This document shows positions 7,035 to 16,286 of a stretch of DNA of 64,000 nucleotides, in pieces. Positions within the stretch are counted from its first letter, which is position 1. Every line of letters starts with the position of its first letter. This DNA comes from Rhodopirellula bahusiensis. GTDB lineage: Bacteria > Planctomycetota > Planctomycetia > Pirellulales > Pirellulaceae. Position numbers and translations under genes: made by a program. The stretch spans positions 62,001 through 126,000 of the forward strand of contig NZ_NIZW01000003.1 in the NCBI RefSeq assembly GCF_002727185.1, given 5' to 3'. The notes below the pieces were generated by a model. The model was not told where the DNA came from. It did no database searches and worked only from the letters and a program-made list of their open reading frames with translations.

Positions 7035-8867
7035 ATGAAACTCTGCTTGACACTCGCCTGCGCCATTTTTGCCTGCCTGCTGGGCTCGGCTGAGGCGGCC
7101 GATCGACCGAACATTCTTTGGATCACCAGCGAGGACAACGGCGTTTCTTGGATCGGTTGTTACGGAGGCGTGAACAGCAAGACCCCGGCGATCGATCAGT
7201 TGGCCAAGGAGGGCTTTCGCTACACGCACTGTTTTGACAACGCGGCCGTCTGTGCTCCAACGCGTTCGTCTTGGATCACAGGCATGCATGCCATCTCGCT
7301 GGGCACTCAACCAATGCGAAGCCGCAATGTTATCCCGCATGACGTGGTCAAGTATTACCCGGACCTCTTGAGGGAGGCTGGGTACTTCGCCACCAACGGT
7401 GGCAAGACCGACTTCAACATTGGTGGACGCGATGATGATGCTTGCTGGGACCCCGGACGTGGGTCGAGGGCCTGGCGAAAACGCGAGGCCGGTCAACCGT
7501 TCTTCAGCATCGTCAACATCGGCGTAAGTCACGAGAGTAATGCGCACGGCGACAACCAAAACACGAAGAACGATCCCGCGACGATGAAGCTGTACTCCTA
7601 TCACCCCGACCTGCCCGCGATCCGCAGGACCTACGCGAAGTATGCCGACGCCGTCGAGCGGATGGACGCGATCGTCGGGGAAACGATCAATCAGCTCAAA
7701 GCAGACGGGCTCTATGAAGACACCATCGTCGTCTACTGCTCGGATCACGGCGGCGTGATGCCTCGCAGCAAACGGTTCCTCTACTCCAGCGGCATTCATT
7801 GCCCGATGGTCGTTCGCATTCCCGAGAAGTGGAAGCAGTGGTGGCCAGCCGAGAAGCCAGGGATGACAGTCGACCGGTTGGTCAGTTTTGTCGACATGCC
7901 CAAAACGTGGCTGAGCCTCGCGAATGCGGAGATCACGGAAACGTTTCAAGGCACTATCTTTCTGGGCGATGACATTGAACCGGAACCCACGTACCACCTT
8001 GGTTTTCGCGAACGCGCCGACGAGCGCCTCGATCATGTGCGAATGATCCGCGACAAGCAGTTCGCCTACTACAAAAATTACTACCCGTTCGCCCCGGCGG
8101 GTCAGCATTTGGCCTACATCTGGAAGGCGGAGGCGGCGCCGGCTTGGGAACAGCATCACCGAGAGGGAAAAACGAACGAAGTCACCGGACGATTCTTCCG
8201 TGCTCGCGTTTCCGAAGAGTTTTACGATACGGATGACGACTTCGACAACGTGAAGAATCTGATCGACCAGCCCGAACATCAGCAGAAGATCGCCGAGTTG
8301 CGTTCGGCCATGCGACAAAAGCAACTGGAGCTTTTCGATTCTGGGTTGCTCCCAGAACAGATGCGAATGCGTCGCGCGAAGGAACATGACATAACGATTT
8401 ACGAAATGGTCCGTGATCCAAAGCTGTATCCATTGGAAAAGTACCTCGACGCGGCCGACATGGCTTTGCTTCGCGACAAAGCGAACTTGGACATACTCAC
8501 CCGGCAGATGTCGGACGAGGACGAAGGCATGCGTTGGTGGGCGAGTGTCGGGCTGCACCTCATGGAAGATGACGCTGCACCCTCGATCGATGCATTGAAG
8601 AAGGCGCTCGACGATGAGTCGGACGAAGTGCGGATGATGTCGGCGTGGACCTTGGTGAAGCTCGGCGAAGAGACGGAGGCAATGGCTTGTCTCCGAGAAC
8701 TCTTGTTCAACGGGACGAACAACCAAATCATGCTTGAAAACGTGCTCGATTGGATGGGTGAACCGGCTCTGCCATTGATCAAAGAGTATGTGAACAAGGG
8801 CTTGGCGAAGAAGGGGCGATACGGAATCGGAATCTTCCAGCGCATTGCCGAAGTGGAAGGCTGGTGA
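7035..8867 (+). CDS. Secreted sulfatase (Cys type, sulfamidase-like) with HEAT-like C-terminus
   Basis: Formylglycine-dependent sulfatase of 610 residues. The signal peptide is MKLCLTLACAIFACLLGSAEA. Metal-binding residues follow in NILWITSEDNGVSW. The modification motif is CAPTRSSWITG with Cys73, the residue converted to formylglycine. Later calcium-site residues are in VVYCSDHGG. The opening GCYGG and the PTRSSWITGMH context resemble sulfamidase/heparan-type members. The last 130 residues (DILTRQMSDEDEGMRWWASV onward) are HEAT-like repeats. An AGGAAG ribosome site lies 5 bases before the ATG at 7035, which decides the start. It probably attacks sulfated algal or animal polysaccharide; the exact substrate is not readable. 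Confidence 0.93.
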   Translation: MKLCLTLACAIFACLLGSAEAADRPNILWITSEDNGVSWIGCYGGVNSKTPAIDQLAKEGFRYTHCFDNAAVCAPTRSSWITGMHAISLGTQPMRSRNVIPHDVVKYYPDLLREAGYFATNGGKTDFNIGGRDDDACWDPGRGSRAWRKREAGQPFFSIVNIGVSHESNAHGDNQNTKNDPATMKLYSYHPDLPAIRRTYAKYADAVERMDAIVGETINQLKADGLYEDTIVVYCSDHGGVMPRSKRFLYSSGIHCPMVVRIPEKWKQWWPAEKPGMTVDRLVSFVDMPKTWLSLANAEITETFQGTIFLGDDIEPEPTYHLGFRERADERLDHVRMIRDKQFAYYKNYYPFAPAGQHLAYIWKAEAAPAWEQHHREGKTNEVTGRFFRARVSEEFYDTDDDFDNVKNLIDQPEHQQKIAELRSAMRQKQLELFDSGLLPEQMRMRRAKEHDITIYEMVRDPKLYPLEKYLDAADMALLRDKANLDILTRQMSDEDEGMRWWASVGLHLMEDDAAPSIDALKKALDDESDEVRMMSAWTLVKLGEETEAMACLRELLFNGTNNQIMLENVLDWMGEPALPLIKEYVNKGLAKKGRYGIGIFQRIAEVEGW

Positions 8868-9217
8868 CTTCGTGGCGCTGGTTCCTGCCGGCCGTGTTCG
8901 TCTGGATATCGCGATCGCATCGCTGATTTCAACACGACTTACCAGACGGAATTTGAGTCCTTCGATGCTGTTCTGTACCAGATGTATGGGCGTTACGAAG
9001 TCCAGAACCTGGGCTGGATTGGGCACGGCTGACGAGCAAGCCATTCATCAACGGGGACTCTTCAAGTCGCTTGGTCAGTGTACTGACCGTCTCTATCAGA
9101 TTGCCTTGGGCAACGTATGAAATCTGACCGACGGATCATTTCACAGTGAGATAGAGCAGCGGCAAATTACGTCGTCAACATGCAGGCTCGTGTCAGACAA
9201 GGAGACTGACTGCACGG
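8868..9217. other. Gene-free stretch with weak coding-like tail
   Basis: No complete gene is seen. The frame directly after the sulfatase stop stays open to TGA at 9030-9032, and its last part (ADFNTTYQTEFESFDAV, then YGRYEVQNLGWIGHG) looks protein-like, so it may be the decayed 3' end of another gene. 9033-9217 shows nothing recognisable. Confidence 0.4.
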
Positions 9218-11035
9218 CTAATCGGATATCGGCGTGAATTGAATTTCGTCGATGACGAATTCGCCAGTCGCACCAAGGGAGATCGACTTTGTGTCGGGGA
9301 TTTCCCATCCCGGTGGCAACTCAATTTGAGTCGAATCTCCGCTCCATTGAATTGCTTCGATGCCATCAATGAAAACCACGATCTCATTTTCGCGGACATT
9401 CAGATCAACGGTGCGATGTTCATCTTGCTCGAAAAAGAAGCCTTCCGTCCAAGTCGGTAGCGATTCATGCCGAGCGATTCCGTCAATGCGTTCGATAAAG
9501 CAACCACCAACGTCACGGTGTGTACCTACCGCGAGCATGCCGCTTGAATCACCAAATGGAAAAGCGATGTTCAACCCACCATAGAGTTTGTTGGCGTCAC
9601 TGCGACGCGCAACCACGAGGCTCAAGTCGTATTGAACGGGCACCTCAACAGGTAGTTGAAGTACGGCGCGAAGTCCGCGCTGGAAATCTGGCGTCAACAA
9701 TTGACCCGCCTCTATTCGCCACTGACCGATGATGCTGTCCCGGATCACGTCTAATTCGTTGATCGCGTCGATACTTCGCTGCTTCTGATCGGGTTCTGGC
9801 ACTGCTGGCAAAGGAGCCTCACTGGGTTGCATCGGATTGGTTGCCGGCAATCCAGTCTCCGTTGTATCGAAACGCCAAGGGTTGACGAAAATGAAAAATC
9901 CAATGACGCAGCATGTCAACAAAACAGCGCCTACTATTCGCCACCATTTCACTGTGCGTCGCGAGGCCGCAGTAGCATCGCTGTGCCTACTCGTCGGCAA
10001 AGCGTCCGGTGCGGCAGCAATGAATGGCGTCAAAGCTTGGATCACATCGTTGGGTGTTTGAAATCGATTCTTCGGGTCAGGAGACACCATCCGACCGATT
10101 GCGTCTCGCAAGCTGTCGGGAATTGTGTCTTCATCGAGCAAGCCTTCGGAGGATGCTGCGTCGGCTTGATCCATGTCGTGCCTGCCCGTCTTTTCCTGCA
10201 CACTTGGCGGCCTGCCGAACAGTAGAAAATGTAGCGTGGCTCCTAACGAATAGATGTCACTACGAATATCCGCTTGGCGTGCATCTTGAGCCTGTTCAGG
10301 TGCCACGTAGGCTGGCGTTCCGATGTACGTTCCAATCGCGGTGATGCTATGGTCAGCGGTCCGCACGCTTTCATTCGAATCATCCGGCACAGCAAAGGAA
10401 GCCAAGCCGAAATCGAGAATCTTGATCGTGACGTCCGACAATTCAGAGGCATCATCACTGGAGCCCTCATCCGCGGTGGACATCATCAGGTTCGGTGGTT
10501 TGATGTCGCGATGGACCATGCCGTTTTCAAAGGCGTGCTGCAAGCCAGTAGCAACCTGCACGACGTACTCGCAGGCAACAGGAACGGACAAACGTCCTCG
10601 CTGCTTCACCAGTTCAGCCAGATCGATCCCATCAACATGCTCCATCACCAACAGATGTAGCTCTCCGACTTGTTCGGCGTCGAAGGCGGCGACGATATTG
10701 GGGTGAGCCAATCGAGCAGCGGCTTTGACTTCGCGTTGGAAACGTTGGATCGCCTTTGCGTTTCGAATCAATTCAGGTTTGATGACTTTGATTGCCACCA
10801 AGCGATCCATCAGGCGATGTCGTGCTTTGTAGACACTACCCATACCGCCTTGTCCGATTACACCGAGCACTTCGTAGCGTGGATGCGAGACAAGCTCAGC
10901 GGAAACGGAAGACAACGGTGAAGTGTCTTCATTGGCGAGTGAAAACCCTGAATCCTCACCGACCGCTAGATTTTCGTCAGCCGTTTCGCGTTCGCCAAAA
11001 TTTTCAGAATCCGAATGCGGAGAGGGGGCGGTCAT
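9218..11035 (-). CDS. Membrane Ser/Thr protein kinase (PknB-like) with lamin-G-like sensor
   Basis: Hanks-type kinase of 605 residues. The kinase domain covers about 54-345: glycine loop GVIGQGGMGSVYKA, Lys83 in VAIKVIKPE, catalytic HRDIKPPN (Asp177), DFG at 208-210, and GTPAYVAPEQ. A single membrane helix (WWRIVGAVLLTCCVIGFFIF) lies around 370-390. The extracytoplasmic C-terminus (about 430-605) looks like a concanavalin/lamin-G-type beta sandwich, a likely ligand sensor. All catalytic residues are present. The substrate is unknown and no partner gene lies beside it. The ATG at 11035 is used; one codon upstream a TTG is also in frame. Confidence 0.93.
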   Translation of the reverse strand: MTAPSPHSDSENFGERETADENLAVGEDSGFSLANEDTSPLSSVSAELVSHPRYEVLGVIGQGGMGSVYKARHRLMDRLVAIKVIKPELIRNAKAIQRFQREVKAAARLAHPNIVAAFDAEQVGELHLLVMEHVDGIDLAELVKQRGRLSVPVACEYVVQVATGLQHAFENGMVHRDIKPPNLMMSTADEGSSDDASELSDVTIKILDFGLASFAVPDDSNESVRTADHSITAIGTYIGTPAYVAPEQAQDARQADIRSDIYSLGATLHFLLFGRPPSVQEKTGRHDMDQADAASSEGLLDEDTIPDSLRDAIGRMVSPDPKNRFQTPNDVIQALTPFIAAAPDALPTSRHSDATAASRRTVKWWRIVGAVLLTCCVIGFFIFVNPWRFDTTETGLPATNPMQPSEAPLPAVPEPDQKQRSIDAINELDVIRDSIIGQWRIEAGQLLTPDFQRGLRAVLQLPVEVPVQYDLSLVVARRSDANKLYGGLNIAFPFGDSSGMLAVGTHRDVGGCFIERIDGIARHESLPTWTEGFFFEQDEHRTVDLNVRENEIVVFIDGIEAIQWSGDSTQIELPPGWEIPDTKSISLGATGEFVIDEIQFTPISD

Positions 11036-11849
11036 CAAAGACTTCGAAATACGTGGGGGATATTTCTTCGCGAGATTCGATGATAGCCGATCCGGAAGTG
11101 CTTTGGTGACAGGAGTCGTTGGATAGTGCGGGCGTATTCAATGGTAGCTGCCCGGCTCTTCGTTTCGATACCACGAAGTGGTGAACCCAGGTGTCTTCAA
11201 GTGGGTTGGCCGATCGAAGATATGGTGTGGCAGTTGGCATCCGCAGGCATGAGGTCAATCATGAGACACGAGTCACGTTCGATTTACTATTCGAAACCAA
11301 ACGATCTGCCCGGCGATACTTGAGCCAAGCACGGGCTACGCCGAGTTTCGGAAGGAGCTTGAGGGATCGTATCGTTGCTGGCCAAGATCTCTTGTTTGCC
11401 CCAGTATGCTGCGAAGCAAGTACGAAACGGCGGACGATGACCGCGAACCGATCTTTGAGTTGAAGGTTCCCAAGGAAGCCGCTGAATGTGTTCAACAGGA
11501 AGGGGACTTCAGAGATCGGTGGGACTTCGGTGGTGTTGGAACCACGAAGGACGCGAAGAGCACGAAGTGGTGGTTCGATCGTGCTGTGACGGATTCCTTT
11601 TTGCGGGCAACATTGAAAACCCGGTGCTGGCTGGCGTAGGCCGGAACTGCGTCGCGTTGCTCCTTGGTACGGCCTACTTCACAGACAGTTGCCATCCATC
11701 TGAAAGATCACACCAGGTCTGGATTGGTCCGTCCCGTTTGGCCTTTGGCTCCGATATTTGTTGGAACTGACTTAGGCTTTGCCGGATGTGTCGGGGCCCA
11801 GAGCGCAACTTGAAAACGCGTCGACTTGGGATCTCTGTTTGAGGCTTCG
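11036..11849. other. Long gene-poor region (about 0.8 kb)
   Basis: No convincing gene on either strand. The short frames here lack recognisable motifs and start sites. It contains one 9-base-periodic tract (11541-11568). It may hold decayed genes or regulatory DNA. Confidence 0.5.
11541..11568. repeat. Short 9-base-periodic tract (CACGAAGGA-like)
   Basis: Three imperfect 9-mers in a row: CACGAAGGA, CGCGAAGAG, CACGAAGTG. Only one such tract is in the window. Similar tracts occur repeatedly in other planctomycete genomes (recollection, not checked). Confidence 0.35.
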
Positions 11850-13697
11850 CTACAGTCGTGGTTTGGGCGGTTGGACCGCCGGTTGCCAGGGGGCGATGCC
11901 GTCGAGCTTGGTCGCTCTTGAAAACACTTTGCTGCCGCAGGTGACGTACAGCGTGGACATGTTCTCACCGGCCAGAACGCAGTTGGAGAGCTTGCCCGAC
12001 AAACTGGGGCGCGAAAGGATCAGATGGACTCGGCCGGGCGGGTCGATGATTTGAATGCCCAGCTTGGTGGCGACCAAGAGTGATCCATCCTTTGTCATCG
12101 TGACTCCGTCGGCCCCGCCGATCATGTCGTCTTGCGGCGTGTGGACGTAACTGTAGGGCTGGCCGTACAAGAGTTTTCCCGTCGCGGCGTCGATTTTGTA
12201 GGACCACACGTAGCGGCCTTCTGCATCGACGACCATCAAGAATCGTCGGTCAGGCGTGACGATCAATCCGTTTGGTTTCTTGGGTCCTTTGCCGGCTTGG
12301 ATTGGCTTGCCGTCACCTCGGGGTTTGCCGTCGGCATCGATCGGCAAGTACCAGACGGCTTGTTCGGTGGGACCGGTGAAGTAGATGCCATGTTCCAGCA
12401 CAACCAAGTCGTTGCAGGAAACGCCCGAGCACAGATCAGTGCGTCGGCCATCGGGGTCGATTCGCGTCACGGTCAGGGCTTTGTTCCGTGCGCAGTAAAG
12501 ACGGCCGGCCGCGTCGTACATCAACGCGCTAACGCCCGGCAGGTCGTCAACAAACTTGGTCGCCTTGTTCGTGCCGGCGGCGATCTTCCAGATTTCGCCT
12601 CGTGGTCCATCGATGTAGGACACGTCGCCGCTGGGCGCGACGGCGGGGCCCTCGGTGTACTTGTGGCCTTCACTGACCAGTTTCCACGATTCGCCTTCGA
12701 TCAAGCGGTCTTTGATTTCAGGATGTTCTGAAACGTTGGTTTCGATGGGACGATCGAAATCTTTCCACAGCCATTTCATTGCATCGGGAAAGATCGCTGC
12801 GCCGTGTTTGCCGTTGTGGCCACCTTCACCCCAGACGTTTTTGACTTGATAGCCGGCCCACTGCAGCGATGCCAACATCGTTTGGTTGGCATGCCACCAA
12901 CTGCCGCCGTAGATGTTCAAGTCATTGCTGCCGTCTTGCAAAAATACTCGCAGCGGTTTGGGTTCGTGTTTGCGAACCAGGGTTGGGTATTCGTTTCCGC
13001 CTCGCAGCCCAACATAGGTGCCAACGGTGCTGAAGACTCGGCGGAACTGATCACTCCGGTGCCAGGCCACACCGAACGCCGCGATCGCGCCACTGCTGCT
13101 GCCACCGAGGGCTCGCAGGTTGGGATCGTCGGTGATCGCATAGGATTTGCGGACTTCGGGGATCAACTCATCGATAAGGAACGAAGCGTAGCGATCGCTC
13201 ACGGTGTCGTATTCAAAGCTGCGATTGAAACGATCCTGAGCCCCCTCGCCACCGGGAACGACACCGGGGTTCACGCAGACGGCAATCGTGACCGGCATTT
13301 CGCCGCGATGGATCAGGTTGTCGAAGACATGGTGCAATCGATACTCGCCCTTTTCGCGGACGTACTTGGCACCGTCCTGCATGACCATCAACGCGGCCGG
13401 GGAGGACTCGTCGTATTGGGCGGGCACGTAAACGAAGTAGTCGCGTTCGGTGCCTGGATAGACCGTGCTGTCGGTGAATCGATGGGCCGTCACCACTCCT
13501 CGGGGAACGCCTTCCTTCGCCACGGTGTCGGGGTGAACTGGATAGCTCTCTTGGGCCAACGTTACCATCGCGGGCAGCAGGAACAAGATGAACGAGATTC
13601 GTGCACTGGCTCCTGAGAGGAATCTGGCTCCGGCGAGGAGTGGGAGGAAGGATCTGGCTCGTCGTGATTGGACGCGGCGGTGAATTGCGAATGTCAT
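11850..13697 (-). CDS. Secreted esterase fused to SMP-30/gluconolactonase-like propeller
   Basis: Two-domain secreted protein of 615 residues. A long signal region (ending FILFLLPAMVTLAQESYP) leads into an esterase-D/enterochelin-esterase-like hydrolase: ERDYFVYVPAQYD, the elbow ALGGSSSGAIAAFG (nucleophile Ser), and a late GGHNGKHGA segment with the likely His. From about residue 335 an SMP-30/gluconolactonase-like six-bladed propeller follows (WKLVSEGHKYTEGPAVAP, NDLVVLEHGIYFT, IGGADGVTMTKDGSLLVAT). One protein could thus cleave an ester and act on a lactone or sugar acid. The frame extends upstream to 14192, but that part runs antisense to the sigma factor gene and is not coding; the start at 13697 fits the signal peptide. 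Confidence 0.82.
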   Translation of the reverse strand: MTFAIHRRVQSRRARSFLPLLAGARFLSGASARISFILFLLPAMVTLAQESYPVHPDTVAKEGVPRGVVTAHRFTDSTVYPGTERDYFVYVPAQYDESSPAALMVMQDGAKYVREKGEYRLHHVFDNLIHRGEMPVTIAVCVNPGVVPGGEGAQDRFNRSFEYDTVSDRYASFLIDELIPEVRKSYAITDDPNLRALGGSSSGAIAAFGVAWHRSDQFRRVFSTVGTYVGLRGGNEYPTLVRKHEPKPLRVFLQDGSNDLNIYGGSWWHANQTMLASLQWAGYQVKNVWGEGGHNGKHGAAIFPDAMKWLWKDFDRPIETNVSEHPEIKDRLIEGESWKLVSEGHKYTEGPAVAPSGDVSYIDGPRGEIWKIAAGTNKATKFVDDLPGVSALMYDAAGRLYCARNKALTVTRIDPDGRRTDLCSGVSCNDLVVLEHGIYFTGPTEQAVWYLPIDADGKPRGDGKPIQAGKGPKKPNGLIVTPDRRFLMVVDAEGRYVWSYKIDAATGKLLYGQPYSYVHTPQDDMIGGADGVTMTKDGSLLVATKLGIQIIDPPGRVHLILSRPSLSGKLSNCVLAGENMSTLYVTCGSKVFSRATKLDGIAPWQPAVQPPKPRL

Positions 13698-13903
13698 GTC
13701 AATTCGTGGATGGGGGGAGAATGTTCTGGGGAGAGTTGGAGGGGGCCACCAAGATAGTCGAGGCGAAGCGGTTTTGCGTCGCGGTGGCAAATGGGAATGC
13801 GTCGTGCCGTGGGCGATTTCGGACATTTCAGAAATTTTCTCGGTCATGAACTGGACCGTCTTGTTAAGTAACGGTGTGAGCACTTCTCTGGACGGAGGAT
13901 GGA

Positions 13904-14422
13904 ATGGACGAAACCGCACGACAGGCAACTCGGCAATGGACACTGGCACAGCCCGCTGTTTCGGCGTTTGTGACGTCGATGGTTCGTGATTTCCGTGATC
14001 GCGATGATGTGCTGCAGGAAGTCGCCGTCGCTGTGATCGAGTCGTATGACTCCTATGATCCCGAGCTTCCGTTCGTGCCCTGGGCGATCGGTGTCGCTCG
14101 CAATCAGGTGAGTTTGTACATGCGAAACCGACGGAAAGACCTGTTGGTGTTCGACGACGATGCGATCGCTTGTCTGGCGATCGCGATTCCAACCGTGGCT
14201 CAGCAAGAATCAGCGAAACTGGATTTTGTTACGGAATGCCTGGGCGGTTTGGAGAACCGTGCTCGTCACCTGTTCGAGTTGCGATATCAGAAAGACATGA
14301 AGCCCGCGGCCATTGCCGAACGAGTGGACATGTCAGCGAATTCCGTCGCCAAGGCACTCCAACGAATTCGAGATCGCGTGAGAACATGTGTTGAACGCAA
14401 GAGTCTGGAGGCGATGTCATGA
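13904..14422 (+). CDS. ECF-type RNA polymerase sigma factor (planctomycete type)
   Basis: Extracytoplasmic-function sigma factor of 172 residues. Region 2 is FVTSMVRDFRDRDDVLQEVAV and continues to FVPWAIGVARNQV; region 4 contains LENRARHLFELRYQKDM and the HTH PAAIAERVDMSANSVAKALQ. A strong GGAGG ribosome site lies just upstream of the ATG at 13904. The stop overlaps the next ATG (ATGA), so the anti-sigma-like protein is made from the same mRNA. It should direct transcription of its own operon and of distant targets; the responding signal is unknown. Confidence 0.92.
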   Translation: MDETARQATRQWTLAQPAVSAFVTSMVRDFRDRDDVLQEVAVAVIESYDSYDPELPFVPWAIGVARNQVSLYMRNRRKDLLVFDDDAIACLAIAIPTVAQQESAKLDFVTECLGGLENRARHLFELRYQKDMKPAAIAERVDMSANSVAKALQRIRDRVRTCVERKSLEAMS

Positions 14423-15516
14423 GCTTTGCCAGCGAAGATTTGATTGATGGCTACTTGGACGAATCGCTGTCGCAGGAACAATTTCAGCAACTGAATCAGT
14501 GGATCAAGTCCGACCCGCTGAACGCTCAGCGGTTTGCCTCGGCGATGTTGCTGCATGATCGGCTTCGCAATGACTTCACGACGAAGGAATTCACGACGAA
14601 CGAGTTCATAGCTGAGCATTCCATGACCGGGCAATCGACAGCCGGGCAATCCACGGTCAATGATCCAGGGCCCGAGCAAGCAGACGAGCGGCCCAACGTG
14701 GTCGCTCCGACCAGTCACTCTAGAAACGTTTGGGGGCAATCCGCGATAGCGTTGGCGACGACCGCGTGCTTGGTGTTGATCAGCGTCGCTCTGCTTTGGA
14801 ATGGCTTGGGGACCACTTCGGCATCCGCAGCGGTGATGGAACTCAACCGCATCATCGCGGCCAACCGCCAGTCATTGGATCGGACGTTCTTGATTTCCGT
14901 GGAAGAGAGCGCGGCTCAAAAAGATCTAAGACGCGATTCGCCGGAGTATCGACGCCCGCCGAAGCCTTCTTTGAACAACGCGATCTTGGATGTTCGAGGT
15001 TCGGATCAGTTCGTGTTGAAGCGGGAAGTGGAGCCAGGTGTCTTCTTCGTCACCGGCAGCAACGGCACGACCAGTTGGGCGGTTCGTCCGGACGGACCGG
15101 TTCGCCTGAGCAACGACCTGACGCGATTCAATCGAGACTTGCCCGGGCACGAACGATCGCTACCGATCAACAACATCGAAGACGGTTTGGACGCCTTGTA
15201 CACCGCCTATGAGTTGAAATTGTTGCCGGTGGAAGGCCAAACAAACGAGGTCCACGAACAGGACGTCGAAGCTGACACGGCGACCAGTCGGCGGATGGTG
15301 GCCTTTAAAAGGCGAGGTTACTTGGGTCCGGAACGAGTTGAAATTCTTTACACCGCATCCAGTGGCCAGATTCGTGAGATGCGATTTGTCGACATGCCCT
15401 ACGGACGGAACATCGTCACGCTGAAGATGACTTTGATGGAGGAACAGACGTTTGCTGCGGACCATTTTGATCATGAATCCCATCACGACCCGAAACGCAT
15501 TGTGGAGTTTGAATAG
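14419..15516 (+). CDS. Membrane anti-sigma-factor-like protein
   Basis: 365 residues with one membrane helix (SAIALATTACLVLISVALLW, about 110-130). The cytoplasmic N-terminus (SEDLIDGYLDESLSQEQFQQ) is the short helical segment typical of planctomycete anti-sigma proteins, which bind the cognate sigma factor. The outer part (about 140-365) is a beta-rich domain resembling outer-membrane lipoprotein-sorting or RseB-like folds; this is inference from its pattern (FVLKREVEPGVFFVTG). A low-complexity linker repeats TTKEF/TTNEF and TGQST/AGQST. Four-base overlap with the sigma gene supports a functional pair. Confidence 0.75.
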   Translation: MSFASEDLIDGYLDESLSQEQFQQLNQWIKSDPLNAQRFASAMLLHDRLRNDFTTKEFTTNEFIAEHSMTGQSTAGQSTVNDPGPEQADERPNVVAPTSHSRNVWGQSAIALATTACLVLISVALLWNGLGTTSASAAVMELNRIIAANRQSLDRTFLISVEESAAQKDLRRDSPEYRRPPKPSLNNAILDVRGSDQFVLKREVEPGVFFVTGSNGTTSWAVRPDGPVRLSNDLTRFNRDLPGHERSLPINNIEDGLDALYTAYELKLLPVEGQTNEVHEQDVEADTATSRRMVAFKRRGYLGPERVEILYTASSGQIREMRFVDMPYGRNIVTLKMTLMEEQTFAADHFDHESHHDPKRIVEFE

Positions 15517-16254
15517 ATGAACAGGAAACGAATTCTAAAACCCGCCTTGGGTTTGGCCGCTCTCGTTTGCGTGACCGCCGTCACCAGTTTCGTTTGGATG
15601 CAGGCGGGCTACAGCCAGGGAGAGAGTCGAGGCAAGGTTGGCAAGCCGCGAATCAGTGACACGGTGCAGGCGAACATGTACGCCGACAACTGGTTCATCA
15701 TGTACATCAATGGCGAGCTTGTCGCGGTCGACTCCATCCAGTTCATGCCGCACAACGTCATCTCCGTTGACATCCTTCCGGACTACCCGATGACGATTGC
15801 GGTGATGGCCAAGGACAATGCCGACGCCAAAACGGGAATGGAATACGCCAACACGAGCATTGGCGACGGCGGGTTCATCTTGAAATTTGGCGATGGCACG
15901 GTGACCAACGGCGATTGGAAAGCCAAGGCATTTTCTCGAGGTCCCATCGATCGAGACACCAAGAATCCGAGGGTTGAAAACACTCCCATCCCGGAAGACT
16001 GGTACGCGGTCGATTTTGACGATGAATCATGGGACCAAGCGACGGAGTACACGCAGTCGCAGATCGATCCGAAGGAACCGTTCTTCGAGCACGACTTTGA
16101 GGGCGCGCGTTTCATTTGGACGGAAGATGTCGAGATCGACAACACCGTCATTTTTCGACATGTCGTGACCACACCGCCGGACGGAAAAGCTCGCCCTGAC
16201 TTTTCCAATTTGAACGACATCGTTCCGAGTGGGCCTCGTCGAAGACCTCGGTGA
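15517..16254 (+). CDS. Exported protein of unknown function in sigma-factor operon
   Basis: 245 residues, starting at the ATG directly after the previous stop. An N-terminal signal/anchor (LALGLAALVCVTAVTSFVWM region) is followed by a beta-rich domain with many Asp, Asn and aromatic residues: ANMYADNWFIMYINGELVAV and later EDWYAVDFDDESWDQATEY, with GARFIWTEDVEIDNTVIFRH. This pattern resembles a galactose-binding/jelly-roll domain, but no family can be named securely. It ends in a basic tail (SGPRRRPR). Its position between the anti-sigma gene and the YHYH gene suggests a shared surface function. Confidence 0.75.
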   Translation: MNRKRILKPALGLAALVCVTAVTSFVWMQAGYSQGESRGKVGKPRISDTVQANMYADNWFIMYINGELVAVDSIQFMPHNVISVDILPDYPMTIAVMAKDNADAKTGMEYANTSIGDGGFILKFGDGTVTNGDWKAKAFSRGPIDRDTKNPRVENTPIPEDWYAVDFDDESWDQATEYTQSQIDPKEPFFEHDFEGARFIWTEDVEIDNTVIFRHVVTTPPDGKARPDFSNLNDIVPSGPRRRPR

Positions 16255-16286
16255 CCCCTTTCCGAACCATCCTTGAAGTGAATGCC

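Noticed and set aside
7023..9044. Long minus-strand open frame of 673 codons over the sulfatase gene
   Set aside because: It mirrors the sulfatase gene, has no family motif, and the + strand gene has a signal peptide, catalytic motif and ribosome site.
11535..11640. Possible small gene over the CACGAAG tract
   Set aside because: The reading frame is only the translation of a 9-base-periodic repeat and shows no start signal or motif.
13698..14192. The esterase/SMP-30 reading frame could start at 14192 and add 165 residues
   Set aside because: The added part lies antisense to the ECF sigma factor gene, is Arg/His/Pro-rich like a shadow frame, and the signal peptide starts after 13697.
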